NCBI GenBank assembly: GCA_002309345.1 | Contig: DBWZ01000050.1 | Location: 5,749 to 50,630, forward strand | From: Pseudobutyrivibrio sp. UBA1225 | Lineage (GTDB): Bacteria > Bacillota > Clostridia > Lachnospirales > Lachnospiraceae | Reading direction: 5' to 3' | Length of the DNA: 44,882 nt | Shown here: positions 7,641 to 15,459 of the stretch, in pieces | Position numbering within the stretch: the stretch's first letter is position 1 | Layout of the letters: the number at the start of each line of letters is the position of its first letter | Position numbers and translations under genes: made by a program | The notes under the pieces: generated by a model | Databases searched by the model: none | What the model saw: the letters and a program-made list of their open reading frames with translations, nothing else | What the model was told of the DNA's origin: nothing

Positions 7641-8561
7641 TTATTGTAATGCAGAGCGTATATCTGCAAGCATATCTTCAACAGCTGCGCGGCTGGCTCC
7701 TGCGAAGTTTTCCTCACCGTAGCTTGCGTATTTCTCCTGCTGATATGCTGCGATGATACCTCGGCTAGAATTTACGATAGCGCCAAGTCCATCTTCATTG
7801 AAGAAGTTTACAAGGTCTGCGCCCTTGCCGCCCTGTGCGCCGTATCCTGGCACAAGGATATAGGTATGTGGCATGAGTTTGCGAAGCTTTGCGCCCATCT
7901 CTGGGTAAGTTGCTCCCACAACTGCGCCAACATTTGAATAGTTGCCCTCTCTAGTTTCAGCGCCCCACTCTTCTATTTTTTCAGCCATGTGCTCGTAAAG
8001 TGGTCTGCCGTCGATAAGTCTGTCCTGGAACTCGCCAGATGATGGATTAGATGTTTTGCAGAGAACGAAGATACCCTTGTCTTCCTCCTTACAAACATCA
8101 ACGAATGGCTTCACTCCATCTGTTCCAAGGTAAGGATTAACCGTTGCCATGTCAGCATCAAATCCCTTATATGTGTAATCTCCAACCCGAACCGAGCCTA
8201 GATGACCGAGTGCATATGCTGTAGATGTTGAACCAATGTCGCCGCGCTTGATATCTGCAATGACAACAAGTCCTAGCTCCTTGGCATAATCAACTGTCTT
8301 TTTGTATGCAATCATGCCTGGGATGCCATAGCTTTCGTACATGGCAATCTGTGGCTTTACCGCTGGAATCAAATCTGCTGTTGCATCCATGATTTGGCGG
8401 TTGTAATCAAACATTGCCTCGCCCACTGCCTCAAGAGTTTGTCCCATCTCTGAAGTGTATTTTTCGACAAGAGATTTTGGCATGAGCTTCATTGTAGGAT
8501 CTAGGCCCACAACTATAGGGGCATTTTTCTCCTGAATTTGAGATATAAGTTTTTGAATCAT
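7641..8561 (-). CDS. pyrF: orotidine 5'-phosphate decarboxylase
   Basis: Last enzyme of UMP synthesis, removing CO2 from OMP. The 306-residue protein is the longer type found in group 2 PyrF (about 270-310 residues, against about 235 for the short type). The active-site charge network is in VVIADIKRGDIGS, with D103, K105 and D108, and substrate contacts start at VGLDPT. I use the ATG at 8561, which has AAAGGA at five to six bases, rather than an upstream in-frame ATG at 8588 without a good site. It follows pyrC after a 72-base gap. Confidence 0.93.
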   Translation of the reverse strand: MIQKLISQIQEKNAPIVVGLDPTMKLMPKSLVEKYTSEMGQTLEAVGEAMFDYNRQIMDATADLIPAVKPQIAMYESYGIPGMIAYKKTVDYAKELGLVVIADIKRGDIGSTSTAYALGHLGSVRVGDYTYKGFDADMATVNPYLGTDGVKPFVDVCKEEDKGIFVLCKTSNPSSGEFQDRLIDGRPLYEHMAEKIEEWGAETREGNYSNVGAVVGATYPEMGAKLRKLMPHTYILVPGYGAQGGKGADLVNFFNEDGLGAIVNSSRGIIAAYQQEKYASYGEENFAGASRAAVEDMLADIRSALQ

Positions 8562-8606
8562 AGTGTTCCTTTCTTTATATATATTCATAAATATATTTTC
8601 TATTTA

Positions 8607-8632
8607 GTTTCCCCCCAGAGGGGGAAGCCTTC
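8607..8632. repeat. hairpin in the pyrC-pyrF gap
   Basis: TTCCCCCC, AGA, GGGGGAA forms a short GC-rich hairpin between two operon genes. It shares the CCCC/GGGGGAAG core with the palindromes at 7581-7597. It has no T run on the minus strand, so it is not expected to stop pyr transcription. Confidence 0.5.
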
Positions 8633-8633
8633 A

Positions 8634-9911
8634 TTATTCTTCATAAACCACGCGTCCATCGTATATTGTTTTTACTACTTTGCCGCATACTTTGCGATTT
8701 TCGTAAGGCATATTCTTGGATTTGCCTACGAAATCAGCAGCATGAATTTCGTATTCGATTGAAGGATCGAAGATTGTTAAGTCGGCAGCCTTGCCTGGTG
8801 CAATGTTGCCAAGGTCATCACGACCTAGGATGCGAGCAGGGTTGCTGCTCATGTATGCCGCCATAGTAAGCGGTGTGATAAGACCTGATAAAACAAGCTC
8901 TGTGTATGTAAGGCTAGCTGAGGTCTCAAGACCGACGATGCCAAATGGCGATGCAAATCCCTTTGACTTTTCCTCTGCAGTGTGAGGAGCGTGATCGGTA
9001 GAAATCACTTCGAATACTCCATCGGCAAGCCCTTTTCGAAGAGCCTCTCTGTCTGCTGCAGTTCTGACTGGTGGATTCATCTTGTAATTGCCATCTCCTG
9101 GCACTATGTCATCCTCGGTAAGTGTAAAGTGATGTGGACATACCTCACCAGAAACCTTTACCCCGCGCGCCTTTGCTTCCTTTATGATGTCGTAGCTTTC
9201 CTTGGTGGAGCAATGGCAAAGATGAAGTGTTGCGCCTGTCTCCTCCGCAAGCATAATGTCTCGCATCTCGATTATGTTTTCAACAGCGTTGCTGATTCCC
9301 TTTTCGCCCATGGAATCAGACTTGGCGCCGAGATTCATAACGCCTCCCTGCACAAGGTTGATATCCTCACAATGAGCAAGGACAGGAACATTTGCCTTGG
9401 CTACAATCTTCATCGCCTGACGATACAAGCCTGAATCCATAACTGATTTGCCGTCCTCGGAAATAGCTGGGATTCCTGCATCAATCATGCCTTGCAAATC
9501 TGAAAGCTCTTTGCCTTCCATGCCCTTGGTTACCGAACCAACCTGGAGCACTCTTGTAAGTCCCACTGACTTAGCCTTGTCATGAACATACCTTACAAGC
9601 TCTGGGTTATCAACCACCGGCTTGGTATTTGGCATGGCAAGCACAGTTGTGACTCCGCCTCGTGCCGCGGCCTTGGAACCAGTCTCGATATCTTCCTTGG
9701 CAGTCTGACCTGGATCTCTGAAATGAACATGCATATCGATGAGACCTGGGAACACAAAGCATCCCTGCGCATCAACCACCGTATCAGAAGAAACGGGAAC
9801 AATACCAGCCTGAACAGCTGAGATAATGTTCCCGTCTATCTTGATATCTAATATTTCATCTGTGTTTGTAGGTGGGTTTAAAACCCTACCGTTTTTGATT
9901 ATTAGGCTCAT
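8634..9911 (-). CDS. pyrC: dihydroorotase
   Basis: Zinc amidohydrolase that closes carbamoyl-aspartate to dihydroorotate, the third step of pyrimidine synthesis. The 425-residue, class I type protein has the metal motif DMHVHFRDPG (H61, H63, with R65 for substrate). Further ligands are likely in LAHCED and LCHCST, and the catalytic Asp lies in STDHAPHT. GAGAGG sits six bases before the ATG. It is the first gene of the pyrC-pyrF-pyrK-pyrD operon; pyrB, pyrE and carAB are not in the window. Confidence 0.95.
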   Translation of the reverse strand: MSLIIKNGRVLNPPTNTDEILDIKIDGNIISAVQAGIVPVSSDTVVDAQGCFVFPGLIDMHVHFRDPGQTAKEDIETGSKAAARGGVTTVLAMPNTKPVVDNPELVRYVHDKAKSVGLTRVLQVGSVTKGMEGKELSDLQGMIDAGIPAISEDGKSVMDSGLYRQAMKIVAKANVPVLAHCEDINLVQGGVMNLGAKSDSMGEKGISNAVENIIEMRDIMLAEETGATLHLCHCSTKESYDIIKEAKARGVKVSGEVCPHHFTLTEDDIVPGDGNYKMNPPVRTAADREALRKGLADGVFEVISTDHAPHTAEEKSKGFASPFGIVGLETSASLTYTELVLSGLITPLTMAAYMSSNPARILGRDDLGNIAPGKAADLTIFDPSIEYEIHAADFVGKSKNMPYENRKVCGKVVKTIYDGRVVYEE

Positions 9912-9948
9912 GCTATACCTCTCAATTACTATGTTTCAAACTGCAACT

Positions 9949-9976
9949 AGTATAGCATAAGCGCTGCGTGTATTAA
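9949..9976 (-). promoter_or_regulatory. predicted pyr operon promoter
   Basis: On the minus strand TTAATA (9971-9976) and TATACT (9949-9954) are 16 bases apart, about 40 bases before pyrC. The leader is too short to hold a PyrR-type antiterminator, and I see no such structure. Confidence 0.55.
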
Positions 9977-9980
9977 ATAA

Positions 9981-10892
9981 CTATTTTCGCTTAAAAAGTG
10001 GGCCTTTTCCCTTCTTCTTTCTAACTTTTATTACAATAAACAATATGATTCCAACGATGATGATGTATGGTATCAAATAAATGATAAAAATTACCAACTG
10101 CTGCAGGAATGCAACAAATCCTCTAAAGGAACCACCAAATGCTTCTGCAAGCTTGTGCCAAAAGCTTTCCTTCTTGATTGGTGTATAGGTGGCAACCTCG
10201 TTTAGGTTGATAGATACAGTGCTGTAGTCAATCTCGTTGTCGTATACCTTGAGTTGAGCTGTGTAGTTTTCGATTTCATACTGAACGTCGTTAATTCTAT
10301 CCTCAATCTCTAGCAAATCTGTGACATTATCTGCAGATTGCTCTAACTCCTGCAAGCGTTCGAGCTTGGTGTTAAGACTCTTTAATCTAGACTCTACATC
10401 AACGTAGTTAGATGTAATGTCATCAACACTTTCATCCTTGGATGTGAGTGACCCTACGTCGCCGACGCTATTCATAAATCCATCGTACTTTTCAGCTGGA
10501 ATACGAGCTGTCAAATTAGCATGACGATTTCCCTGATCCTGATTGCCATTAACAGATGTGTTTTCGAAGTAACCACCATTGTCTGAAACCATCTGTTTTA
10601 TCTTGGCCAAGTCGTCATCAAACTTTTTGGTCTCGATGCTTACATATGAAGTGTAAACTATCTTACGGTCTACATCTGAGCCCTCAACAGGATTGTCTGC
10701 TTCTTTATCCGCAACAGCAGAACCTGCATCAGCCACCTCAGCTTCGTTTGAATCTAAACTCTGTAAAGTGCGTCTCTCCGCAGATGCATCATCAAAATCA
10801 GTTGACCTATCGCCTTTTCCAGACGAACCGCAGCCAATGGAAAAGACCATTGCAAATATTAATAATAATGATAGTATTTTCTTTTTTAGCAT
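9981..10892 (-). CDS. DUF4349 lipoprotein
   Basis: A 303-residue predicted lipoprotein. Residues 1-21 are a signal peptide ending in the lipobox SIGC, followed by a Ser/Asp-rich linker to about 75. The DUF4349 domain covers about 78-245: a paired beta start (VYTSYVSIETKKFDD), a long coiled coil (DVESRLKSLNTKLERLQEL and on to about 225) and a closing strand. A transmembrane helix (about 265-292) and a basic tail follow, so the protein is tethered at both ends. Family members are surface proteins of unknown role. It has a good GGGAGG site. It lies in the same direction as lysC but beyond that gene's terminator. Confidence 0.8.
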   Translation of the reverse strand: MLKKKILSLLLIFAMVFSIGCGSSGKGDRSTDFDDASAERRTLQSLDSNEAEVADAGSAVADKEADNPVEGSDVDRKIVYTSYVSIETKKFDDDLAKIKQMVSDNGGYFENTSVNGNQDQGNRHANLTARIPAEKYDGFMNSVGDVGSLTSKDESVDDITSNYVDVESRLKSLNTKLERLQELEQSADNVTDLLEIEDRINDVQYEIENYTAQLKVYDNEIDYSTVSINLNEVATYTPIKKESFWHKLAEAFGGSFRGFVAFLQQLVIFIIYLIPYIIIVGIILFIVIKVRKKKGKGPLFKRK

Positions 10893-10942
10893 AAAAAACC
10901 TCCCTTTCCTTTTTAGATATTATAGCAAAGTTTAAAAAATAC

Positions 10943-11006
10943 AAAAAGCTCCGGAGGCAACTGATATGTATCTAGAATCCTAGACACATATCAAACTCCA
11001 GAGCTT
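10943..11006 (-). terminator. aspartate kinase terminator
   Basis: Downstream of the aspartate kinase stop, on the minus strand, a long stem (AAGCTCTGGAG with CTCCGGAGCTT at the base, and GATATGTGTCTAG with CTAGATACATATC inside) is followed by a run of five T. This is a clear Rho-independent terminator. Confidence 0.85.
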
Positions 11007-11020
11007 GATATGTTATGTGA

Positions 11021-12343
11021 TTAAAGCTTTGTTGTAACAAAGATATCGTAGATAGCCTTCACTGCTGTGTCGAAATCTTCGTTTTGTACACCGATGATGA
11101 TGTTGAGCTCGGAAGAACCCTGATCAATCATACGAACGTTTACGTGTGCGTGGCTAAGGGCTGAGAAAATACGTCCAGCTGTACCACGTGTGCTCTTCAT
11201 ACCACGACCAACGACTGCGATAAGTGCAAGGTCTGACTCGATTTCGATTGAGTCTGGTGAACAGTTGCGGTGAATTGCAGAAACAACTGCCTGCTCTTTG
11301 TTGATGAACTCATCCTCGTGAACAACAACTGTCATTGTATCGATACCTGAAGGCATATGCTCGATGTTGATACCGTTGTCTTCGAAAGCCTGAAGTGCCT
11401 TACGACAGAAACCAACCTCTGAGTTCATAAGAGACTTTGTGATAAGAACTGTACAGAAGCCCTTCTTGCCGGCGATACCTGTGATAACGTATTCGTTGCG
11501 CTGAGCTGTGCTCTCAACAATCCATGTGCCGTCGTCATCTGGCCTGTTGGTATTTTTGATGTTGATTGGAATACCAGCAGAACGAACAGGGAAAATAGCA
11601 TCCTCATGTAAAACTCCTGCTCCCATGTATGAAAGCTCTCTAAGCTCACGATATGTGATTGTCTGCATGCCAACTGGGTTGTCAACGATGCGTGGATCGC
11701 AGATTAAGAAGCCTGAAACATCTGTCCAGTTTTCATAAACATCAACCTTTGCAGCGCCTGCAACAATTGAGCCTGTAACATCAGAACCACCACGTGAGAA
11801 AGTCTTAACACGACCATCCTTGCCACATCCATAGAAACCAGGGATGACAGCATGTGGATGTTCTTCTAATGCCTTTGCCATTGTCTTTTCTGTCTTGTAT
11901 GAATTAAGGTAACCCTCTTCATTGAAGAAGATAACTTCCTTGGCGTCGATGAAATCGTAGCCTAAGTAAGCAGCCATAATCTTGCCATTTAAAAACTCAC
12001 CACGGCTAGCAAGATAATCGAGTGAAAGATCTGCCTTGATATCTGCAGCAATCTGCTTGAAATCCTCGTCTAAAGAGAAGTTCTTGAGCTTGAGACCGTT
12101 GATAATCTCGTCGTAACGAGCCTTGATAGCCTCGAGATTCTTGCTGACATCCTTGCCTGCTTTGGCATCCTCGTATGTGCCAATGAGCATATCGGTAACC
12201 TTGGTATCCTTGCTATTGCGCTTACCTGGAGCAGATGGAACAACAAAAACTCTTGTCTCGTCTGCGCGGATAATGTCGCCTACCTTTTTGAATTGCTTTG
12301 CATCAGCAAGGGAACTACCACCAAATTTAACTACCTTTTTCAT
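11021..12343 (-). CDS. lysC: aspartate kinase (monofunctional, with ACT domains)
   Basis: Phosphorylates aspartate to start lysine, threonine and methionine synthesis. The 440-residue protein begins with the nucleotide-binding KVVKFGGSSLA motif, has SRGGSDVTGS in the middle of the kinase domain, and ends with two ACT domains (about 290-365 and 370-438) for feedback by an amino acid. There is no homoserine dehydrogenase fusion. AGAGGA lies eight bases before the ATG. Upstream, 12344-12539 holds no recognisable lysine riboswitch or T-box, so control is probably at the enzyme level. The symbol is generic; it could be a threonine-sensitive paralogue. Confidence 0.9.
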   Translation of the reverse strand: MKKVVKFGGSSLADAKQFKKVGDIIRADETRVFVVPSAPGKRNSKDTKVTDMLIGTYEDAKAGKDVSKNLEAIKARYDEIINGLKLKNFSLDEDFKQIAADIKADLSLDYLASRGEFLNGKIMAAYLGYDFIDAKEVIFFNEEGYLNSYKTEKTMAKALEEHPHAVIPGFYGCGKDGRVKTFSRGGSDVTGSIVAGAAKVDVYENWTDVSGFLICDPRIVDNPVGMQTITYRELRELSYMGAGVLHEDAIFPVRSAGIPINIKNTNRPDDDGTWIVESTAQRNEYVITGIAGKKGFCTVLITKSLMNSEVGFCRKALQAFEDNGINIEHMPSGIDTMTVVVHEDEFINKEQAVVSAIHRNCSPDSIEIESDLALIAVVGRGMKSTRGTAGRIFSALSHAHVNVRMIDQGSSELNIIIGVQNEDFDTAVKAIYDIFVTTKL

Positions 12344-12539
12344 GAATTAAATCCTCTTCCTATATATATTTTCATACTTATATTTATTTCTATTCGCAAG
12401 AAAATATTTTACAACACCGCTTCACTCAATTAAAGTGCCATTATTAACAAAAATTTGCCCCTTTCGCCAACAACTTAAGGATAATGCTAACAAGAATAGT
12501 ACCAACCTACTAACAATTCCCTTTATTGGCAATAGAAAG

Positions 12540-13340
12540 TCATGATAACAACACTCTATCATTATCTAATTCTTCTCCAGCTCCTGCTCTAAACTTCTCT
12601 AGTAAGTCTTGAACTGTGAGCTTGGCGCGCTCTTCGCCCTGAGTATCAAACACGATACGACCTGCATTCATCATAAGAGTTCTGTTGCCAACCTCAAGCG
12701 CTTGGTGCATGTTATGAGTAACCATAAGGCAGGTGATGCCGCGCTCTGCAACTATGCTTTTAGTAAGCTCCAAAACCTTTTCTGCGGTAGCAGGATCAAG
12801 AGCCGCTGTGTGCTCGTCCAAAAGCAAAAGCTTTGGTGTGACAAATGTCGCCATAAGAAGCGTAAGGGCTTGACGCTGACCTCCAGACAACAAACCCACG
12901 GGCTGCTTCATTCTATCCTCAAGACCCATGCCTAACAGTTGTAGCTGCTGGCGGAATCTGTCCTTGTCCTTGGCACTGATTCGAGAAAATAGCTTGCTTG
13001 ATGCGCGAGAAGCTCTAAGATATGCCAACGCCATGTTTTCCTCGATTGTCATATTGGGCGCAGTGCCTTTTAATGGATCCTGAAATAGATGTCCTATATA
13101 TCGACTTCGAACATGCTCTTTTTTAAAGGTAATATCCTCGTCGTCCAAATAAATATTTCCCTCATCTACAATGAAGGTACCTGCAATGGCATTGAACATT
13201 GTGGATTTGCCAGCACCGTTTGAACCTACGATTGTAGCAAAATCGCCATCCTTAAGCTCAAGGCTGAGCTTGGTCAAAGCAGCCTTTTCATTGACTGTGC
13301 CAGGATTGAAGGTCTTTGAAATGTTATCTAATCTAAGCAT
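12540..13340 (-). CDS. ABC transporter ATP-binding protein of an ABC_sub_bind system
   Basis: A 266-residue ATPase that powers the importer encoded by the two genes before it. Visible motifs are Walker A GSNGAGKST (39-47), the signature LLSGGQRQAL, Walker B LLLLDEHTAALD and the switch histidine in MVTHNMHQ. The replacement of the usual Glu-Pro by DEHTAALDP is typical of the ATPases paired with ABC_sub_bind proteins. Its start overlaps the permease stop by eight bases, with AGGAGG inside the permease gene, so translation is coupled. Confidence 0.88.
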   Translation of the reverse strand: MLRLDNISKTFNPGTVNEKAALTKLSLELKDGDFATIVGSNGAGKSTMFNAIAGTFIVDEGNIYLDDEDITFKKEHVRSRYIGHLFQDPLKGTAPNMTIEENMALAYLRASRASSKLFSRISAKDKDRFRQQLQLLGMGLEDRMKQPVGLLSGGQRQALTLLMATFVTPKLLLLDEHTAALDPATAEKVLELTKSIVAERGITCLMVTHNMHQALEVGNRTLMMNAGRIVFDTQGEERAKLTVQDLLEKFRAGAGEELDNDRVLLS

Positions 13341-14283
13341 TTTTCTTTACCTCCTGACGATTGCGCTGATAATTTGCATACTGGCGCTTTTTGAGTGCCA
13401 CCTTTTTACGTACATACGGAGTAGCGATTGCAACTGCTACGATGATTGCAGATACAAGCTTTAAAGCCTCCGCCGGCACTGACATCCTAAGGGCAATTGC
13501 CACGATAAATCTGTAGAGAACTGAGCCTAGAATTGTACCAAAAATACGTCGACTCATGGACCCCTTATTGCCAATTAGTGTCTGGCCTATGATAAGAGAT
13601 GCAAGAGCAATTGTAACCATGCCTGTACCGATGTTGATGTCGGCAGACTTTTGGTATTGGGCAATCAAAGCTCCTGATAAACCTGTAAGTGAGTTGGCAA
13701 GACAAAGCCCAACTGTGATAGTAAAGGTTGGGTTGATAGATGATGATTTGACCATCTCAGCATTGTCCCCGGTAGCACGGATTGACATACCAAGGGTTGT
13801 TCCAAGGAACCACCACAATGCAAGAGCGATGATAATCACTATCGCTGCTACCATGGCAACCTTGTACCATCCGCCGATGAAGGTGTCTCCCAGCAAATCC
13901 TTTCCTAAAGAAAAAACTGTATCGCATCCAAATAGATTTACCAGGGATGAGAATCCCATCACCATCAGGTTGATAGTATATAATCCCGTATTTACGATAA
14001 TACCTGCGAGGATGGATTCCACTCCAAACTTAGTCTGAAGAAGGGCTGTCAAAAATCCTGCAAGTGCCCCTGTCACAAGGGCCATCACTAACGCTAAAAG
14101 CGGATGACCGGCAGCTGTAAACATCGCTCCCACTGCACACCCTAAGGTGAAACATCCATCTGTGGTAAGATCTGCAATATTAAGTATTGTAAAAGAAATA
14201 AAAAGTGCTAGAGCAACGAGTGCATAAATGCACCCGAGCTCTAAAGCACTTTGAAAAATCGAAACTGTGAAAATAGAGTCCAT
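13333..14283 (-). CDS. ABC transporter permease, branched-chain amino acid permease superfamily
   Basis: A 316-residue integral membrane protein with about eight to ten hydrophobic helices in the BPD_transp_2 fold. A conserved GCAVGAM/TTDGCFTLG region near the start and IRATGDNAEM in the cytoplasmic loop that meets the ATPase are both visible. It carries the small molecule delivered by the lipoprotein encoded just upstream. The C-terminus is very basic. AAGGAG precedes the ATG. Confidence 0.85.
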   Translation of the reverse strand: MDSIFTVSIFQSALELGCIYALVALALFISFTILNIADLTTDGCFTLGCAVGAMFTAAGHPLLALVMALVTGALAGFLTALLQTKFGVESILAGIIVNTGLYTINLMVMGFSSLVNLFGCDTVFSLGKDLLGDTFIGGWYKVAMVAAIVIIIALALWWFLGTTLGMSIRATGDNAEMVKSSSINPTFTITVGLCLANSLTGLSGALIAQYQKSADINIGTGMVTIALASLIIGQTLIGNKGSMSRRIFGTILGSVLYRFIVAIALRMSVPAEALKLVSAIIVAVAIATPYVRKKVALKKRQYANYQRNRQEVKKNA

Positions 14284-14315
14284 TGATTACTCTCCTTTGA
14301 CGAATCTGATAACCA

Positions 14316-15368
14316 TTATTCGAACTCTTTTGAAGTCTGAATCTCTACGAAGCCATCGCACATATCCTTGATTTTGCTGTAGTCCAAACCAAGGGCTTCT
14401 GCTGTTTCGGTGTTGACTGTAGCTGTTCCGTTATCAAGAGTCTTAACTGGAAGTGATTCTGGCTTTTTGCCATCAACAAGGATTTCTGAAACCATGTTAG
14501 CTGTCTCAGTTCCGAGAGTAGCGTAGTTTACACCATATCCAAGATATGCTCCGTTAAGAGCGAATGAATCTGCGCCACAATAATGAGGAATGCCTGCATC
14601 AATGAACTTCTCATAGATGCCAAGCTCCGCTGTCATGATTGTGTTGTCGGTAGGTGTGAACACAGCCTCTACCTTTTCTGCAACGAGGGCATCTGCTGCA
14701 AGCATAACCTCGTCGTTCTTGGTACCTGTCTTTTCGACGTAATCGATACCTGCTGACTTAAGGTATTTCTTGGCTTCCTCGATAGGAGTTGTCGAAGCGT
14801 CCTGGCTCTTGTCGTAAAGCAAGCCGACCTTCTGTAAATCTCTATTCTGAGCGAGCATTAAATCAAAAACTGCTGATGTATTAAGTGCATCTGATGTACC
14901 TGTAACATTTGCACCTGGCTTGTCGAGGCTATCAACAAGGCCAGCACCAACAGGATCTGAAACTGCCGCAAAAACAACTGGAATCTGATTGTCCTCTGTA
15001 GCAGACTGACAGATAAGTGCAGTTGGAGTAGCTATTGGAACAATGATATCAACCTCGTCGTTGATAAGCTCGGTAACGATTTGGTTGATGGTTGTAGAAT
15101 CAGCCTGTCCGTTGTAATAGTAATCCTCGTACTCAAACTTGCAGCCTTTTTCGTCGCTAAGCTCGTCAAGACGAGACTCGAGATTAGAAACTATTTGATT
15201 TAATGATGCATCATCAACATACTGAACTATGCCTACTTTGTAGGTTTGACCCTCTGCCGATGCAGGGGCTTTTGCTTTTTTGCCTGATGTTGACTCTTTG
15301 CCACATCCAAACATCATTGCGCACGCCATCATTGCTACCATGCACAAAGAAAAAATACGTTTTGTCAT
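14316..15368 (-). CDS. ABC transporter substrate-binding lipoprotein (ABC_sub_bind family)
   Basis: A 350-residue extracytoplasmic lipoprotein: signal peptide with lipobox AMMFGC near 22, a short linker, then a periplasmic-binding-protein-like fold (YKVGIVQYVDDASLNQIV at the start, IVPIATPTALICQ, PVVFAAVSDPVGAGLVDS, DVTGTSD-type loop GANVTGTSDALNT). Proteins of this family include TrpX of streptococci, linked to tryptophan or tyrosine uptake, so an aromatic amino acid is a reasonable guess but is not shown by this sequence. It is the first gene of the three-gene importer operon and has its own promoter. Confidence 0.85.
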   Translation of the reverse strand: MTKRIFSLCMVAMMACAMMFGCGKESTSGKKAKAPASAEGQTYKVGIVQYVDDASLNQIVSNLESRLDELSDEKGCKFEYEDYYYNGQADSTTINQIVTELINDEVDIIVPIATPTALICQSATEDNQIPVVFAAVSDPVGAGLVDSLDKPGANVTGTSDALNTSAVFDLMLAQNRDLQKVGLLYDKSQDASTTPIEEAKKYLKSAGIDYVEKTGTKNDEVMLAADALVAEKVEAVFTPTDNTIMTAELGIYEKFIDAGIPHYCGADSFALNGAYLGYGVNYATLGTETANMVSEILVDGKKPESLPVKTLDNGTATVNTETAEALGLDYSKIKDMCDGFVEIQTSKEFE

Positions 15369-15407
15369 ATCCGACCTCCTACTAGAATTCTCTAGAAACT
15401 AGTTGAT

Positions 15408-15435
15408 ATTGTACCATATTGCTTTAGCAAGTTAA
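15408..15435 (-). promoter_or_regulatory. predicted promoter of the ABC importer operon
   Basis: On the minus strand TTAACT (15430-15435) and TACAAT (15408-15413) are 16 bases apart, about 40 bases before the lipoprotein start. No T-box or other leader structure is seen in the short gap behind the TIR gene. Confidence 0.5.
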
Positions 15436-15459
15436 AGTGAATCAAATTTAGCACTTAAA

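Noticed and set aside
8982..9434. 150-codon plus-strand frame
   Set aside because: It is the shadow of pyrC, whose motifs and operon context are clear.
12344..12539. Lysine riboswitch or T-box before the aspartate kinase
   Set aside because: The 196-base leader is A/T-rich and shows no conserved T-box bases, no multi-stem junction and no terminator.
15369..15459. T-box for an amino acid before the ABC importer
   Set aside because: The gap is under 100 bases and has only a plain promoter and ribosome site.
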